From: an uncultured Bacteroidota bacterium
GTDB lineage: Bacteria > Bacteroidota > Bacteroidia > Chitinophagales > LD1
NCBI GenBank assembly: GCA_937894725.1
Contig: CALAYL010000006.1
Span: 1 to 40,932, forward strand
Reading direction: 5' to 3'
DNA length: 40,932 bases
A program made the translations under genes and the position numbers. This document shows, one piece after another, positions 1 to 7,881 of the stretch. The number at the start of each line of letters is the position of its first letter. Position 1 is the stretch's first letter. The notes beneath the pieces were generated by a model. That model saw only the letters and a program-made list of their open reading frames with translations, was not told where the DNA came from and ran no database searches.

Positions 1-3
1 CTT

Positions 4-37
4 AAAAAGTCTTGCAATAAACAGCAAGACTTTTTTT
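4..37 (+). terminator. Intrinsic terminator of an upstream gene
   Basis: A perfect 12-bp stem (positions 4-15 with 24-35, arm AAAAAGTCTTGC) with an 8-nt loop is followed by a T-run to position 37. The A-run on the left arm makes it potentially bidirectional. It would end a gene lying left of the window and isolates the cytochrome gene that follows. Confidence 0.85.
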
Positions 38-110
38 ATAGCTCCCTCAAATTTATTTTTTCAATCTATTAATACTATATTCAAGAAAAAAAATACTTTA
101 TTTTAGACAC

Positions 111-126
111 TATGACTAAGGTCATA
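111..126. promoter_or_regulatory. Short palindrome, possible Crp/Fnr-type site
   Basis: TATGAC-TAAG-GTCATA is a perfect 6-4-6 inverted repeat, 51 bp before the chosen start of the cytochrome c gene. The N4 spacing and the TGAC/GTCA half-sites resemble sites of the FNR/DNR family (TTGAC-N4-GTCAA type). A Crp/Fnr regulator gene lies at 18820-19419. No second perfect copy was found upstream of the nor, nir or nos genes, so the link is only a suggestion. Confidence 0.3.
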
Positions 127-177
127 TTTTATTCAATAGATATGTTTAACCTTTGTATCATAAAAAAAATTAAACTC

Positions 178-675
178 ATGAAAAAAATCAAACTAATTGC
201 CTTAGTTTCCATAGCTACTTTTGCCTTATACTCTTGTGGAGGCAACAAAGAAGAAACTAAAACTGAAGAAGCAACAACAGAAACAACAGAAGCTCCTCAA
301 AGTATGGTAGCTGAGCCTACCTCTTACGATCCAAAACGCGGAGAAGGAAAATTTACCGCTGAAAACGTAACCCTAAGTTCATTGGATGCTGCTATGGCTA
401 CTAAAGGCGAAGGTATTGCTAATTCAAAATGTACTTCTTGCCACAAGCTTTCTGACGAAAAACTCGTAGGACCAGGTTGGAAAGGAGTAACAGAAAGAAG
501 AGCGCCTTATTGGATTATGAACTTTATCACTAATCCTGATCCAATGATAGACAAAGATCCTGAAGTACAAGCTCAACTTGAATTATGTTTGGTAAGAATG
601 CCAAATCAAAACCTCACAGATGATGAAGCTCGTAGCATAGTAGAGTATATGAGAAAAAATGATGGAGTAAAATAA
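178..675 (+). CDS. Mono-haem c-type cytochrome lipoprotein
   Basis: A predicted periplasmic, membrane-anchored electron carrier of 165 aa. The reading frame is open from 112, but the ATG at 178 starts a good lipoprotein signal peptide with the lipobox LYSC (Cys20), so that start is chosen. A low-complexity Glu/Thr linker (about 24-40) is followed by one class I cytochrome c domain. The haem-binding motif is CTSCH (Cys85, Cys88, His89), and Met141 in VRMPNQNL is the likely axial ligand. It stands alone between two hairpins, next to a globin and near the nir/nor/nos genes. Donating electrons to NirK, NorC or NosZ is a reasonable inference, not shown by the sequence. Confidence 0.88.
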   Translation: MKKIKLIALVSIATFALYSCGGNKEETKTEEATTETTEAPQSMVAEPTSYDPKRGEGKFTAENVTLSSLDAAMATKGEGIANSKCTSCHKLSDEKLVGPGWKGVTERRAPYWIMNFITNPDPMIDKDPEVQAQLELCLVRMPNQNLTDDEARSIVEYMRKNDGVK

Positions 676-750
676 TTTATCCAAACATTTGTCTTCACTT
701 GATAAGACACAACTACGCCTATAAATAGGTCAATTAGACTTAACATAACT

Positions 751-784
751 ATTCAGCCAAGACCCTAACACGTCTTGGCTGAAT
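751..784 (+). terminator. Long perfect hairpin after the cytochrome gene
   Basis: A perfect 13-bp stem (751-763 with 772-784, arm ATTCAGCCAAGAC) with an 8-nt loop lies 75 bp after the cytochrome stop. The next bases (AATATAAGG) are not a T-run, so termination may be weak or need a factor. An mRNA-stabilising hairpin is the alternative. Confidence 0.55.
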
Positions 785-894
785 AATATAAGGACATCGT
801 TATCGAACTATTTAGCTCCATTCTAATGTTAGATATAACTCAACATATCAATTATCATCATACCTCGGTTTTTAACATATTAAAACTAACACTC

Positions 895-1266
895 ATGAAA
901 CTAGATATTCAACATAGAAGCGACATTGAAAACGTAGTAAATGTTTTTTATGAGAAAGTAAAAACAGATGAAACTATTGGTTATTTTTTCAATGATGTAG
1001 CCAAAGTGAATTGGGATACTCACTTACCTAAAATGTATGATTTTTGGGAAAGCATCCTATTCGAAACAAACGTCTATACTGGCAATCCACTTCTAAAGCA
1101 TTTTTTGTTAAACAAAAAAAGCCCCTTGACAGTAGCCCATTTCGAGCATTGGTTTGTTTTGTTTGAGGCTACTGTAGATGAACTATATGCAGGTGAAAAA
1201 GCAACAATGATGAAGAGCAGAGCCAGAAACATTGCAACACTAATGCCTACCAAAATCCTAAATTAA
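895..1266 (+). CDS. Group III truncated haemoglobin
   Basis: A 123-aa globin-fold protein. The frame is open from 826, but the family starts close to the ATG at 895 (MKLDIQHRSDIE), so the shorter form is given. The sequence follows the group III pattern of Campylobacter Ctb: FYEKV near the N-terminus, W-x-x-H-x-x-x-x-x-x-F-W (His43), then PLLKHF, where His69 aligns with the proximal haem His72 of Ctb, and HFEHWFVLFE. Proteins of this group bind O2 and NO and are linked to nitrosative stress. Its place between a cytochrome and the denitrification island fits NO handling, but this is an inference. It has no signal peptide, so it is cytoplasmic. Confidence 0.85.
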   Translation: MKLDIQHRSDIENVVNVFYEKVKTDETIGYFFNDVAKVNWDTHLPKMYDFWESILFETNVYTGNPLLKHFLLNKKSPLTVAHFEHWFVLFEATVDELYAGEKATMMKSRARNIATLMPTKILN

Positions 1267-1377
1267 ATGTATTCTCGATTGCCTACATTGCTATTCATCA
1301 CTGCGGGCCATGTTGGTTTTAGATTTTTTTAGAGAGAAGCGCTATAGTATTAACAACATTAAAAATAAATAATCATT

Positions 1378-3105
1378 ATGAACGGAGGAGAAATCATTGC
1401 TAAAGTATTACAAAAGCAGGGGGTGAAATTCTTGTTTACATTATGCGGTGGGCACGTATCGCCCATTTTTGTAGGTGCCGAAAACCTAGGGATACGCGTT
1501 ATAGATACTCGACATGAGGTCACTACTGTGTTTGCAGCCGATGCCGTATCAAGGCTTACGGGTATCCCAGGTGTAGCAGTAGTTACCGCTGGACCGGGCT
1601 TGACAAACACCATCACAGCGGTAAAAAACGCCTATCTCGCTCAGTCACCCCTGGTACTATTAGGAGGCGGAGCAGCTACTATTTTGAAGGGCAGAGGCTC
1701 ATTACAAGATATAGACCAAATGAGTTTGATGAAGCCAAATGTAAAATGGGCATCACGCATTACTAAAGTAAAAGATATCGTGCACATTCTAGAAAAAGCA
1801 TTTCGAGTGGCACAAGAAGGAATTCCAGGACCTGTGTTTGTAGAATGCCCTATTGATACACTTTTTGGAGAAGAACTAGTAAGAGAATGGTATGGTGCCA
1901 AAAGTAAAGAAGAGCCACCTAGAAATTTTCAAGAAAGAGTATTACAATGGTATATAAATCGCCATGCTAAAAGATTGTTTGAAGGAAAAGACAATGTAGA
2001 TTTTAATCAAGCACTAGAAATAATAACATATCCCGCTCACAGCGCTAATGATGTAGCCAAAGTAGCTGCCAAATTAAAATCGGCTAAAAAACCATTGCTC
2101 CTAGTAGGTAGTGGTGCTATGATGAATCCGCAAAAGGCAAATGAACTAGCAAATGCAGTAGCCAAGTTAGGAATACCCGTTTACCTAAGCGGTATGGGTA
2201 GAGGATTGCTAGGTAAAGAGAGTAATCTACAGATGCGTCATAAACGTAAAGACGCAATTAAAGATGCGGACCTCATCATACTAGCTGGAGTACCCAATGA
2301 TTTTAGATTAGATTATGGCAATCACATTGGGCATAGGCCATATGTGTCTATCAATCGAAGCAAAGAAGACTTAAATAAAAATAAGCGTCCTACTATCGGC
2401 ATATTGGCCGATCCTCAAGACTTTTTAATCGACTTAGCAAAAGAATATCAATACATTGATGCTACATGGATTGGAAAACTGAAACAACGTGATGCAGCAA
2501 GAGAGCAAAATATTGATACACAAGCAGCCGAAAGATGCAAAGGGATAAATGCACTGAAACTATTTAAGACATTAGAAACTAAGTTACATGACAATGTTAT
2601 TTTAGTAGCTGATGGAGGCGATTTTGTAGCTACGGCTGCTTATACGTTGCGTCCGAGTGCTCCACTCTCTTGGCTAGACCCAGGCGTTTTTGGCACACTA
2701 GGTGTAGGAGCTGGATTTGCATTAGGAGCAAAGTTGGTTTTCCCTGAAAAAGATGTTTTTATTATTTGGGGCGATGGTAGCTCAGGATACAGTCTGATGG
2801 AATACGATACTTTTGTGCGACATCAATTGCCTGTGATATCAGTGATAGGAAACGATGCCTGCTGGACTCAAATAGCTCGTGACCAAGTAGAGTTTTTAAA
2901 AAGCAGTTGTGCGGTAAATTTAGCCCACTCAAACTATGAGATGATTGGCAAAGCATTTGGGGCAGATGGCAAACGAGTAGAAACACTAGACGAGTTTTCC
3001 ATCGCTGTTGATGAAGCCAAACAAAGTAGTAAAAATGGAATACCCTACATTATCAATGCCATTATAGGCAAGTCAGAATTTAGGAAAGGTTCAATTTCTA
3101 TGTAA
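1378..3105 (+). CDS. ThDP-dependent lyase, ILVBL/2-hydroxyacyl-CoA lyase-like
   Basis: A 575-aa thiamine-diphosphate enzyme of the acetolactate synthase superfamily. The N-terminal pyrimidine-binding domain carries FTLCGGHVSPIF and the catalytic Glu47 in TRHEVT. A central DHS-type domain spans about 225-355. The C-terminal pyrophosphate-binding domain has GDGSSGYSLMEYD with GDG at 465-467 and Asn492 in GNDACWTQIARDQ. These segments match the human ILVBL (HACL2) protein much better than biosynthetic IlvB, so cleavage of 2-hydroxyacyl-CoA to an aldehyde and formyl-CoA is the best guess. No regulatory small subunit (IlvN/IlvH) is adjacent. It is followed after 11 bp by the hydrolase gene and then by an acyl-CoA synthetase, consistent with a fatty-acid role. 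Plain acetolactate synthase is the less likely alternative. Confidence 0.82.
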   Translation: MNGGEIIAKVLQKQGVKFLFTLCGGHVSPIFVGAENLGIRVIDTRHEVTTVFAADAVSRLTGIPGVAVVTAGPGLTNTITAVKNAYLAQSPLVLLGGGAATILKGRGSLQDIDQMSLMKPNVKWASRITKVKDIVHILEKAFRVAQEGIPGPVFVECPIDTLFGEELVREWYGAKSKEEPPRNFQERVLQWYINRHAKRLFEGKDNVDFNQALEIITYPAHSANDVAKVAAKLKSAKKPLLLVGSGAMMNPQKANELANAVAKLGIPVYLSGMGRGLLGKESNLQMRHKRKDAIKDADLIILAGVPNDFRLDYGNHIGHRPYVSINRSKEDLNKNKRPTIGILADPQDFLIDLAKEYQYIDATWIGKLKQRDAAREQNIDTQAAERCKGINALKLFKTLETKLHDNVILVADGGDFVATAAYTLRPSAPLSWLDPGVFGTLGVGAGFALGAKLVFPEKDVFIIWGDGSSGYSLMEYDTFVRHQLPVISVIGNDACWTQIARDQVEFLKSSCAVNLAHSNYEMIGKAFGADGKRVETLDEFSIAVDEAKQSSKNGIPYIINAIIGKSEFRKGSISM

Positions 3106-3116
3106 AATATAATATT

Positions 3117-3668
3117 ATGAGCAACACCGGAATACTCAATCGCAATCATACTGCGCTATTAGTCATTGACATTCAAGAGCGACTAATGCCTGTGATACAG
3201 CAAAGAGAACGAACGATTAGTAACACAAACACTCTACTAAAAGGAGCTGAAATCTTTTCGCTCAAAATATTTATCACAGAACAATATCCTAAAGGACTAG
3301 GCAAAACTTGTACAGAAATATTACTCCCACAAGCGCATACCCTTTACGAGAAAATCTGTTTTAGCTGTATGCAAAGTGCCCCCATATTGAATGACCTCAA
3401 AGCCAATGGTATTAAAGATCTTATCATCTGCGGTGTGGAGGCTCATATATGTGTCTTAAAGACTGTATTAGAAGGTATTGAACTTGGATTTAATGTGCAT
3501 GTGGTAGCAGACGCTATCTCCTCACGCACTATAGAAAACAAACAATTAGCAATAGACAGAATGCGACAATCTGGAGCATATATCGTCTCGACCGAAATGA
3601 TACTCTTCATGCTATTAAACGAAGCGGGAACAGCAGAGTTTAAAGCCATTAGCCAACTGATTAAATAG
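3117..3668 (+). CDS. Isochorismatase-family cysteine hydrolase
   Basis: A 183-aa cytoplasmic protein of the isochorismatase-like fold. The expected catalytic triad is visible: Asp18 in ALLVIDIQ, Lys79 in LYEKICFS and Cys112 in the motif GVEAHICV, which also holds the usual cis-peptide region. Length and motifs fit the YcaC / ISOC1-like subgroup. The substrate cannot be read from the sequence; the family includes nicotinamidases, N-carbamoyl hydrolases and enzymes of unknown substrate. The gene sits 11 bp after the ThDP lyase and 6 bp before the acyl-CoA synthetase, so it is probably co-transcribed with them. Confidence 0.85.
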   Translation: MSNTGILNRNHTALLVIDIQERLMPVIQQRERTISNTNTLLKGAEIFSLKIFITEQYPKGLGKTCTEILLPQAHTLYEKICFSCMQSAPILNDLKANGIKDLIICGVEAHICVLKTVLEGIELGFNVHVVADAISSRTIENKQLAIDRMRQSGAYIVSTEMILFMLLNEAGTAEFKAISQLIK

Positions 3669-3674
3669 TCACCT

Positions 3675-5441
3675 ATGGAAGCCAAACGCTTATTTGATTT
3701 ACTTTCATATCATGTGGCGAAACAGCCCGATCAGCATTTTATCTCTGCCAAAGAGGAAAACGAATGGAAGCATTATAGTTTTGATGAAATTCAATTTTTA
3801 GCAAACCGTGTAAGCCAATTACTGATAGATAAAGGGATAGCTAAAGATGAAAAAATAGCTATCATAGCCGATAATAGAGCCGCTTGGAATGTAGTAGATA
3901 TAGCCGCAATGCAGATCGGTGCTATACCTGTGCCTATGTATCCGAATATCTCCGCAAAGGACTATGCTTTCATTTTTAAAGATGCCGAAATCAAATATGC
4001 TTTTGTAGGTGATGAGACTATTTATAACAAGGTCAAAAACCTATTTCCAATAGTATCTTCGCTCAAGGAGATTTTTACATTTGATGCCATGAATGGCTCT
4101 TCTGCGCTATATACCATACTCCCAATCGAAATACGTGAGACTGAACTCGAAAAAAGGAAAAGTGAAGTAAGCGACCAAGATTTAGCTACTATCATTTATA
4201 CCTCTGGTACTACCGGAAACCCAAAGGGGGTAATGCTTTCACACGAGAATATCATTAGTAATATAAATGGCGTGAAACAAGTCACTCCGCTCGAAGCAAA
4301 TAAAAGAACATTGAGTTTCCTTCCGCTTTGCCACAGCTTTGAGCGTATGGTTTTTTTTGCTTATCTCTCTTATGGAATGCACATTCACTATGCCGAATCA
4401 CTAGAAACTATAGGCGAAAATTTAAAAGAAGTCAAACCATTTTGCTTTACTACAGTACCTCGCTTACTTGAAAAAGTGTATGAAAAAATAATGACCAAAG
4501 GAATGGCTTTAAGCGGCTATAAGAAAAAACTTTTTTATTGGGCAATAGCGCTTGGTCTTCAATATCGCATTGGAAAAGATAATGGACTGCTTTACAAAAT
4601 CAAATTAAGCTTGGCGAGAAAATTAGTGTTTAGTAAATGGCAAGAGGCTTTGGGTGGTGAAGTAGAATTTGTAGTTACTGGAGCAGCAGCCATGCAACCT
4701 AGACTTATCACCCTGTTTTCAGCAGCGGGTATTCAGGTCATAGAGGGTTATGGCCTTACCGAAACATCGCCTGTGCTTTGTGTAAACCGTGTCAACGAAA
4801 AAGAGCGATGTATAGGCACTGTAGGTATGCCTATACCAGGTGTATCTATCAAAATAGCCGATGATGGAGAGATCCTAGCTAAAGGAAAAAATATTATGCG
4901 AGGATATTATAACCGGCCAGACTTGACCGCAGAAGTGATTTCAACAGAGGGATGGTTTCATACTGGTGATATCGGTAAATGGGTACAAGAGAATGGTCAC
5001 CATTTTTTGAAAATAACAGATAGAAAAAAAGAGCTTTTTAAAACTGCTGGTGGAAAATACATAGCACCTCAAGCTATCGAAAACAAGATGAAAGAAAGTG
5101 ATTTTATCGAACAAATTATGGTAGTGGGAGGCGATGACAAAAAATTTATAGCTGCATTGATAGTACCTTCCTTTGAGCAGCTTACGTTGTGGGCAAAAGA
5201 AGAAAATGTACCTTATGACAACCGCATTAGTTTATTGCAAAACCCTAAGACCATCGCTCTTATTGACCAAGAAGTGACATTGTTAAATATCAATTTTGGC
5301 CATTGGGAACAAATAAAGAAAACACGCTTGATAGCTGACGATTGGTCCGTAGCCACTGGAGAGCTGACCCCTACCATGAAATTAAAGCGAAAAGTGATAG
5401 CCGAAAAGTATGCAAAAGATATAATTTCAATCTTTGAATAA
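3675..5441 (+). CDS. Long-chain fatty acid-CoA ligase (AMP-forming)
   Basis: A 588-aa acyl-adenylate-forming enzyme that activates a fatty acid with ATP and CoA. It carries the phosphate-binding motif YTSGTTGNPKGVM (about 174-186), the adenylation motif GYGLTETSP (about 358), GWFHTGDIG (about 425) and the hinge/C-terminal signature DRKKELFKTAGGKYIAP. Its length and the order of motifs match the FadD15/FAA-type long-chain synthetases of Bacteroidota. Third in an apparent operon with the ILVBL-like lyase and the isochorismatase-like hydrolase, it could prepare the CoA ester used by the lyase. It is cytoplasmic or peripheral to the membrane. Confidence 0.9.
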   Translation: MEAKRLFDLLSYHVAKQPDQHFISAKEENEWKHYSFDEIQFLANRVSQLLIDKGIAKDEKIAIIADNRAAWNVVDIAAMQIGAIPVPMYPNISAKDYAFIFKDAEIKYAFVGDETIYNKVKNLFPIVSSLKEIFTFDAMNGSSALYTILPIEIRETELEKRKSEVSDQDLATIIYTSGTTGNPKGVMLSHENIISNINGVKQVTPLEANKRTLSFLPLCHSFERMVFFAYLSYGMHIHYAESLETIGENLKEVKPFCFTTVPRLLEKVYEKIMTKGMALSGYKKKLFYWAIALGLQYRIGKDNGLLYKIKLSLARKLVFSKWQEALGGEVEFVVTGAAAMQPRLITLFSAAGIQVIEGYGLTETSPVLCVNRVNEKERCIGTVGMPIPGVSIKIADDGEILAKGKNIMRGYYNRPDLTAEVISTEGWFHTGDIGKWVQENGHHFLKITDRKKELFKTAGGKYIAPQAIENKMKESDFIEQIMVVGGDDKKFIAALIVPSFEQLTLWAKEENVPYDNRISLLQNPKTIALIDQEVTLLNINFGHWEQIKKTRLIADDWSVATGELTPTMKLKRKVIAEKYAKDIISIFE

Positions 5442-5500
5442 TTTTAAATTTAAACATTTACACATAAAATCATAATGTTGAAAAAAAAGTTAAAAACTTT

Positions 5501-5522
5501 AATTGGATAAATTTGTCTAATT
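5501..5522. promoter_or_regulatory. Operator candidate upstream of the Rrf2 gene
   Basis: A 22-bp near-palindrome with core GGATAAATTTGTC; 18 of 22 positions are symmetric. It lies 41 bp before the Rrf2 start and overlaps a Bacteroidota-type -7 element, TAAATTTG at 5508-5515. A nearly identical copy in inverted orientation lies at 6014-6035 upstream of norC. Overlap with the promoter suggests repression, most simply autoregulation by the NsrR-like protein encoded just downstream. Confidence 0.72.
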
Positions 5523-5563
5523 AAGATAAAACACTTAACATTACAGTGAAATAAGAAAATAAA

Positions 5564-5998
5564 ATGCTATCAAAAGCAGCACAATATGCCATAAAGGCGC
5601 TGATACATCTCAGTGCGAATCGCGAAGAAGGAAGCAGAGCCACACTAAATAGCGTAGCCAAAGCCATAGACTCCCCACCTGCTTTTACTTCTAAAATTTT
5701 ACAACAATTAGTAGCTGCAAATATCATTACATCATCGAAAGGCGGTGGCGGTGGATATGAAATTAGCGAAGAGAAAATAAAATCCACTCGCGTAATTACC
5801 ATTTTGAAAGCTGTAGAATGTGCAGAGATTAGTGTGGACTGTTTTTTAGGATTGCCCCTATGCTCAGACTTAAATCCATGTCCAGTACATCACATATACA
5901 GCCCTATACGATTTCAAATGAATACAACATTACTTGATTTGACACTAGATAAAATAGTACAAAGCCCTATTTATAAACTTCACAACCCTAGGGAATAA
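5564..5998 (+). CDS. Rrf2-family regulator, NsrR-like
   Basis: A 144-aa winged-helix regulator. The N-terminus MLSKAAQYAIKAL is typical of the Rrf2 family, with the helix-turn-helix around residues 25-55 and a Gly-rich wing (GGGGGYEIS, 60-68). Three cysteines, Cys93, Cys100 and Cys106 (C-x6-C-x5-C), are placed like the Fe-S ligands of NsrR and IscR, so an NO-sensitive Fe-S cluster is likely. It stands directly before norC, and the same near-palindrome occurs before this gene and before norC, which fits an NO-responsive regulator of itself and of the nor-nir operon. An IscR-type role in Fe-S supply is less likely given the neighbours. Confidence 0.87.
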   Translation: MLSKAAQYAIKALIHLSANREEGSRATLNSVAKAIDSPPAFTSKILQQLVAANIITSSKGGGGGYEISEEKIKSTRVITILKAVECAEISVDCFLGLPLCSDLNPCPVHHIYSPIRFQMNTTLLDLTLDKIVQSPIYKLHNPRE

Positions 5999-6013
5999 AT
6001 TTTTTTAGCTTCA

Positions 6014-6035
6014 AATCAGACAATTTTATCCAATT
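6014..6035. promoter_or_regulatory. Operator candidate upstream of norC
   Basis: This is the second copy of the 22-bp element. Read on the minus strand it is the same as 5501-5522 except for two bases, with core GGATAAAATTGTC. It ends 20 bp before the norC start. Being shared only by the Rrf2 gene and norC, it is a strong candidate operator for the NsrR-like protein and places the ten-gene operon under its control. Confidence 0.72.
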
Positions 6036-6055
6036 AATAACTAAAAACAATAACT

Positions 6056-6493
6056 ATGTTATCAAAAAGCCAAGCACGGGGATTTTTCCTTGGAGGAACA
6101 GCATTATCCTTCGCTGTTTTTCTAGGATTATCTTGGAACACACTTAGTGTGACAGTGCCAAAACAAACCAATGAAGAAAATATCACCCCCGAGGTGATAG
6201 CAGGTAAACACCTATGGGAAGGCAATAACTGCATGGGATGCCACACTATCATGGGAGAAGGAGCCTACTACGCTCCAGAACTTACCAAGGTAGTAGAAAG
6301 ACGAGGAGAAGGATACATCAAAGCAGCCTTGATGTCAAAAACACCTTGGTCGCCTAGAGGTCGAAAAATGGTCGCCTATGGATTTTCAGAAAAAGAGGCT
6401 AATGATTTAGTCGCATTTCTAACTTGGGTAGGTGAGGTAGATCTAAACGGATTTCCTGCAAAAACTAAGTTCAAAACAACAATTAACAACTAA
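6056..6493 (+). CDS. norC: Nitric oxide reductase subunit C (cytochrome c)
   Basis: A 145-aa membrane-anchored cytochrome c that passes electrons to NorB in the reduction of 2 NO to N2O. One uncleaved N-terminal membrane helix (about 10-27) is followed by a periplasmic domain with the haem motif CMGCH (Cys59, Cys62, His63). The family signature GEGAYYAPEL follows, and Met105 in RKMVAYGFS is the axial ligand. It is the first gene of a tightly packed operon and lies 11 bp before norB. Confidence 0.95.
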   Translation: MLSKSQARGFFLGGTALSFAVFLGLSWNTLSVTVPKQTNEENITPEVIAGKHLWEGNNCMGCHTIMGEGAYYAPELTKVVERRGEGYIKAALMSKTPWSPRGRKMVAYGFSEKEANDLVAFLTWVGEVDLNGFPAKTKFKTTINN

Positions 6494-6504
6494 AAACTAA
6501 AACA

Positions 6505-7845
6505 ATGAGATATAAATCACAAAAAGTAGCCTATTGGTTTTTCGCTTTATCGATGCTGCTACTTACACTTCAGCTTGTCTATGGCTTCATTATGGGTTTT
6601 GCACACATGGGCTATGACGGCTTACACAGCATTATCCCATTCAACACTGCTAGAGCAGTACATACCAATCTACTCGTAGTATGGTTGCTATCTGGCTTTA
6701 TGGGTGCTGCTTACTACATTATCCCCGAAGAGGCCGAATACGAACTAGTCAATGTAAAACTGGCCTATGTGCAGCTTATATCATTGGCAGTTGTAGGAGT
6801 CATTGCCATAGTAGGCTATCACTTCAACTATTGGGAAGGACGAAAGTTTCTCGAAATCCCTCGCCCCTTAGACTATTTAGTGGTAATCAACGTGCTAACA
6901 TTCCTAGGATTAATTTTGGCTACTTTATTTAAAGGCAAGAAGCGCACTACTACATCATTAGTATTGACGATGGGACTAGTATTTGCTGCCTTACTTTACT
7001 TACCTGGTATGATTTGGTTTGATAGCCAAACTACAGACTCATTCTTTAGATGGTGGGTAGTGCATCTTTGGGTAGAAGGTGTATGGGAACTAATCATGGG
7101 CGGTATCTTAGCCTTTTTACTTATCAAAATCACTGGAGTAGATAGAGAAGTAATTGAAAAATGGCTATATGTGATCGTGGGACTTACATTTATCTCTGGT
7201 ATCTTAGGTACAGGCCACCACTATTACTATATAGGTGCTCCAAAATATTGGTTGATAATTGGCGGTATCTTCTCTGCCCTTGAACCTCTTGCCTTCTTAG
7301 GTATGGCATTGTTTGCCATAGCCATGTATCGTAAAGGAGAAAAGAAACATCCAAACAAATTAGCCTTGAGCTGGACATTGGGCACAGCCATTATTTCATT
7401 CGTAGGAGCAGGTTTGCTAGGACTAGCGCATACACTACCATCTGTAAACATGTACACACATGGTACACTCGTTACAGCCATGCATGGACACCTAGCATTT
7501 TGGGGAGCTTACGGTATGATAGTATTTGCCATCATCACTTATACTTTACCAAATCTTACAGGCAGAAAACGCTACGAAACAACTAATGGAATATTAGCAT
7601 TTTGGTTATCAAATATAGGTATGATTGGAATGACCTCTGCATTTGCAGCTGCTGGCGTAGCGCAAGTATATATGGAAAGAATCATGGGCTTAGATTTTGG
7701 TGATGTGCAAAAAGAAATCGAAGTGCACTTCTTAGTCCTCGTTATATGTGCTACTCTCTTCAGTGTAGGTATCAGCTTTTTTATCTACGAATTCATAAAA
7801 CATGGATTACCAAATGATGAAGCAATCGAAAAAGTCAACAATTAA
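6505..7845 (+). CDS. norB: Nitric oxide reductase subunit B
   Basis: A 446-aa haem-copper-oxidase superfamily subunit with about 12 membrane helices; the catalytic part of cNOR in the cytoplasmic membrane. All key residues are present with the spacing of Pseudomonas NorB (offset of 20): haem b ligands His53 and His329, haem b3 ligand His327 (MHGHLAF), FeB ligands His187, His238 and His239, with Glu191 in HLWVEGVWE and Glu260 in SALEP. It lacks the long N-terminal extension of quinol-dependent NorZ, and norC precedes it, so it is the cytochrome c-dependent type. Confidence 0.96.
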   Translation: MRYKSQKVAYWFFALSMLLLTLQLVYGFIMGFAHMGYDGLHSIIPFNTARAVHTNLLVVWLLSGFMGAAYYIIPEEAEYELVNVKLAYVQLISLAVVGVIAIVGYHFNYWEGRKFLEIPRPLDYLVVINVLTFLGLILATLFKGKKRTTTSLVLTMGLVFAALLYLPGMIWFDSQTTDSFFRWWVVHLWVEGVWELIMGGILAFLLIKITGVDREVIEKWLYVIVGLTFISGILGTGHHYYYIGAPKYWLIIGGIFSALEPLAFLGMALFAIAMYRKGEKKHPNKLALSWTLGTAIISFVGAGLLGLAHTLPSVNMYTHGTLVTAMHGHLAFWGAYGMIVFAIITYTLPNLTGRKRYETTNGILAFWLSNIGMIGMTSAFAAAGVAQVYMERIMGLDFGDVQKEIEVHFLVLVICATLFSVGISFFIYEFIKHGLPNDEAIEKVNN

Positions 7846-7881
7846 TATAAATAAACTCTAAACAAAAAAAAAGCAAACGCT

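Noticed and set aside
112..177. N-terminal extension of the cytochrome from the ATG at 112
   Set aside because: The start at 178 gives a correct lipoprotein signal; the extension would bury it and the ATG lies inside the 111-126 palindrome.
675..712. Third copy of the Rrf2-type operator (TTTATCC and TTTGTC seen)
   Set aside because: The half-sites are in the wrong spacing and the central AAATTT is missing.
826..894. N-terminal extension of the globin from the ATG at 826
   Set aside because: The added 23 residues match no globin; the ATG at 895 gives the normal family length.
1378..3105. Biosynthetic acetolactate synthase IlvB
   Set aside because: Signature segments fit ILVBL/HACL2 better and no small subunit or other ilv gene is adjacent.
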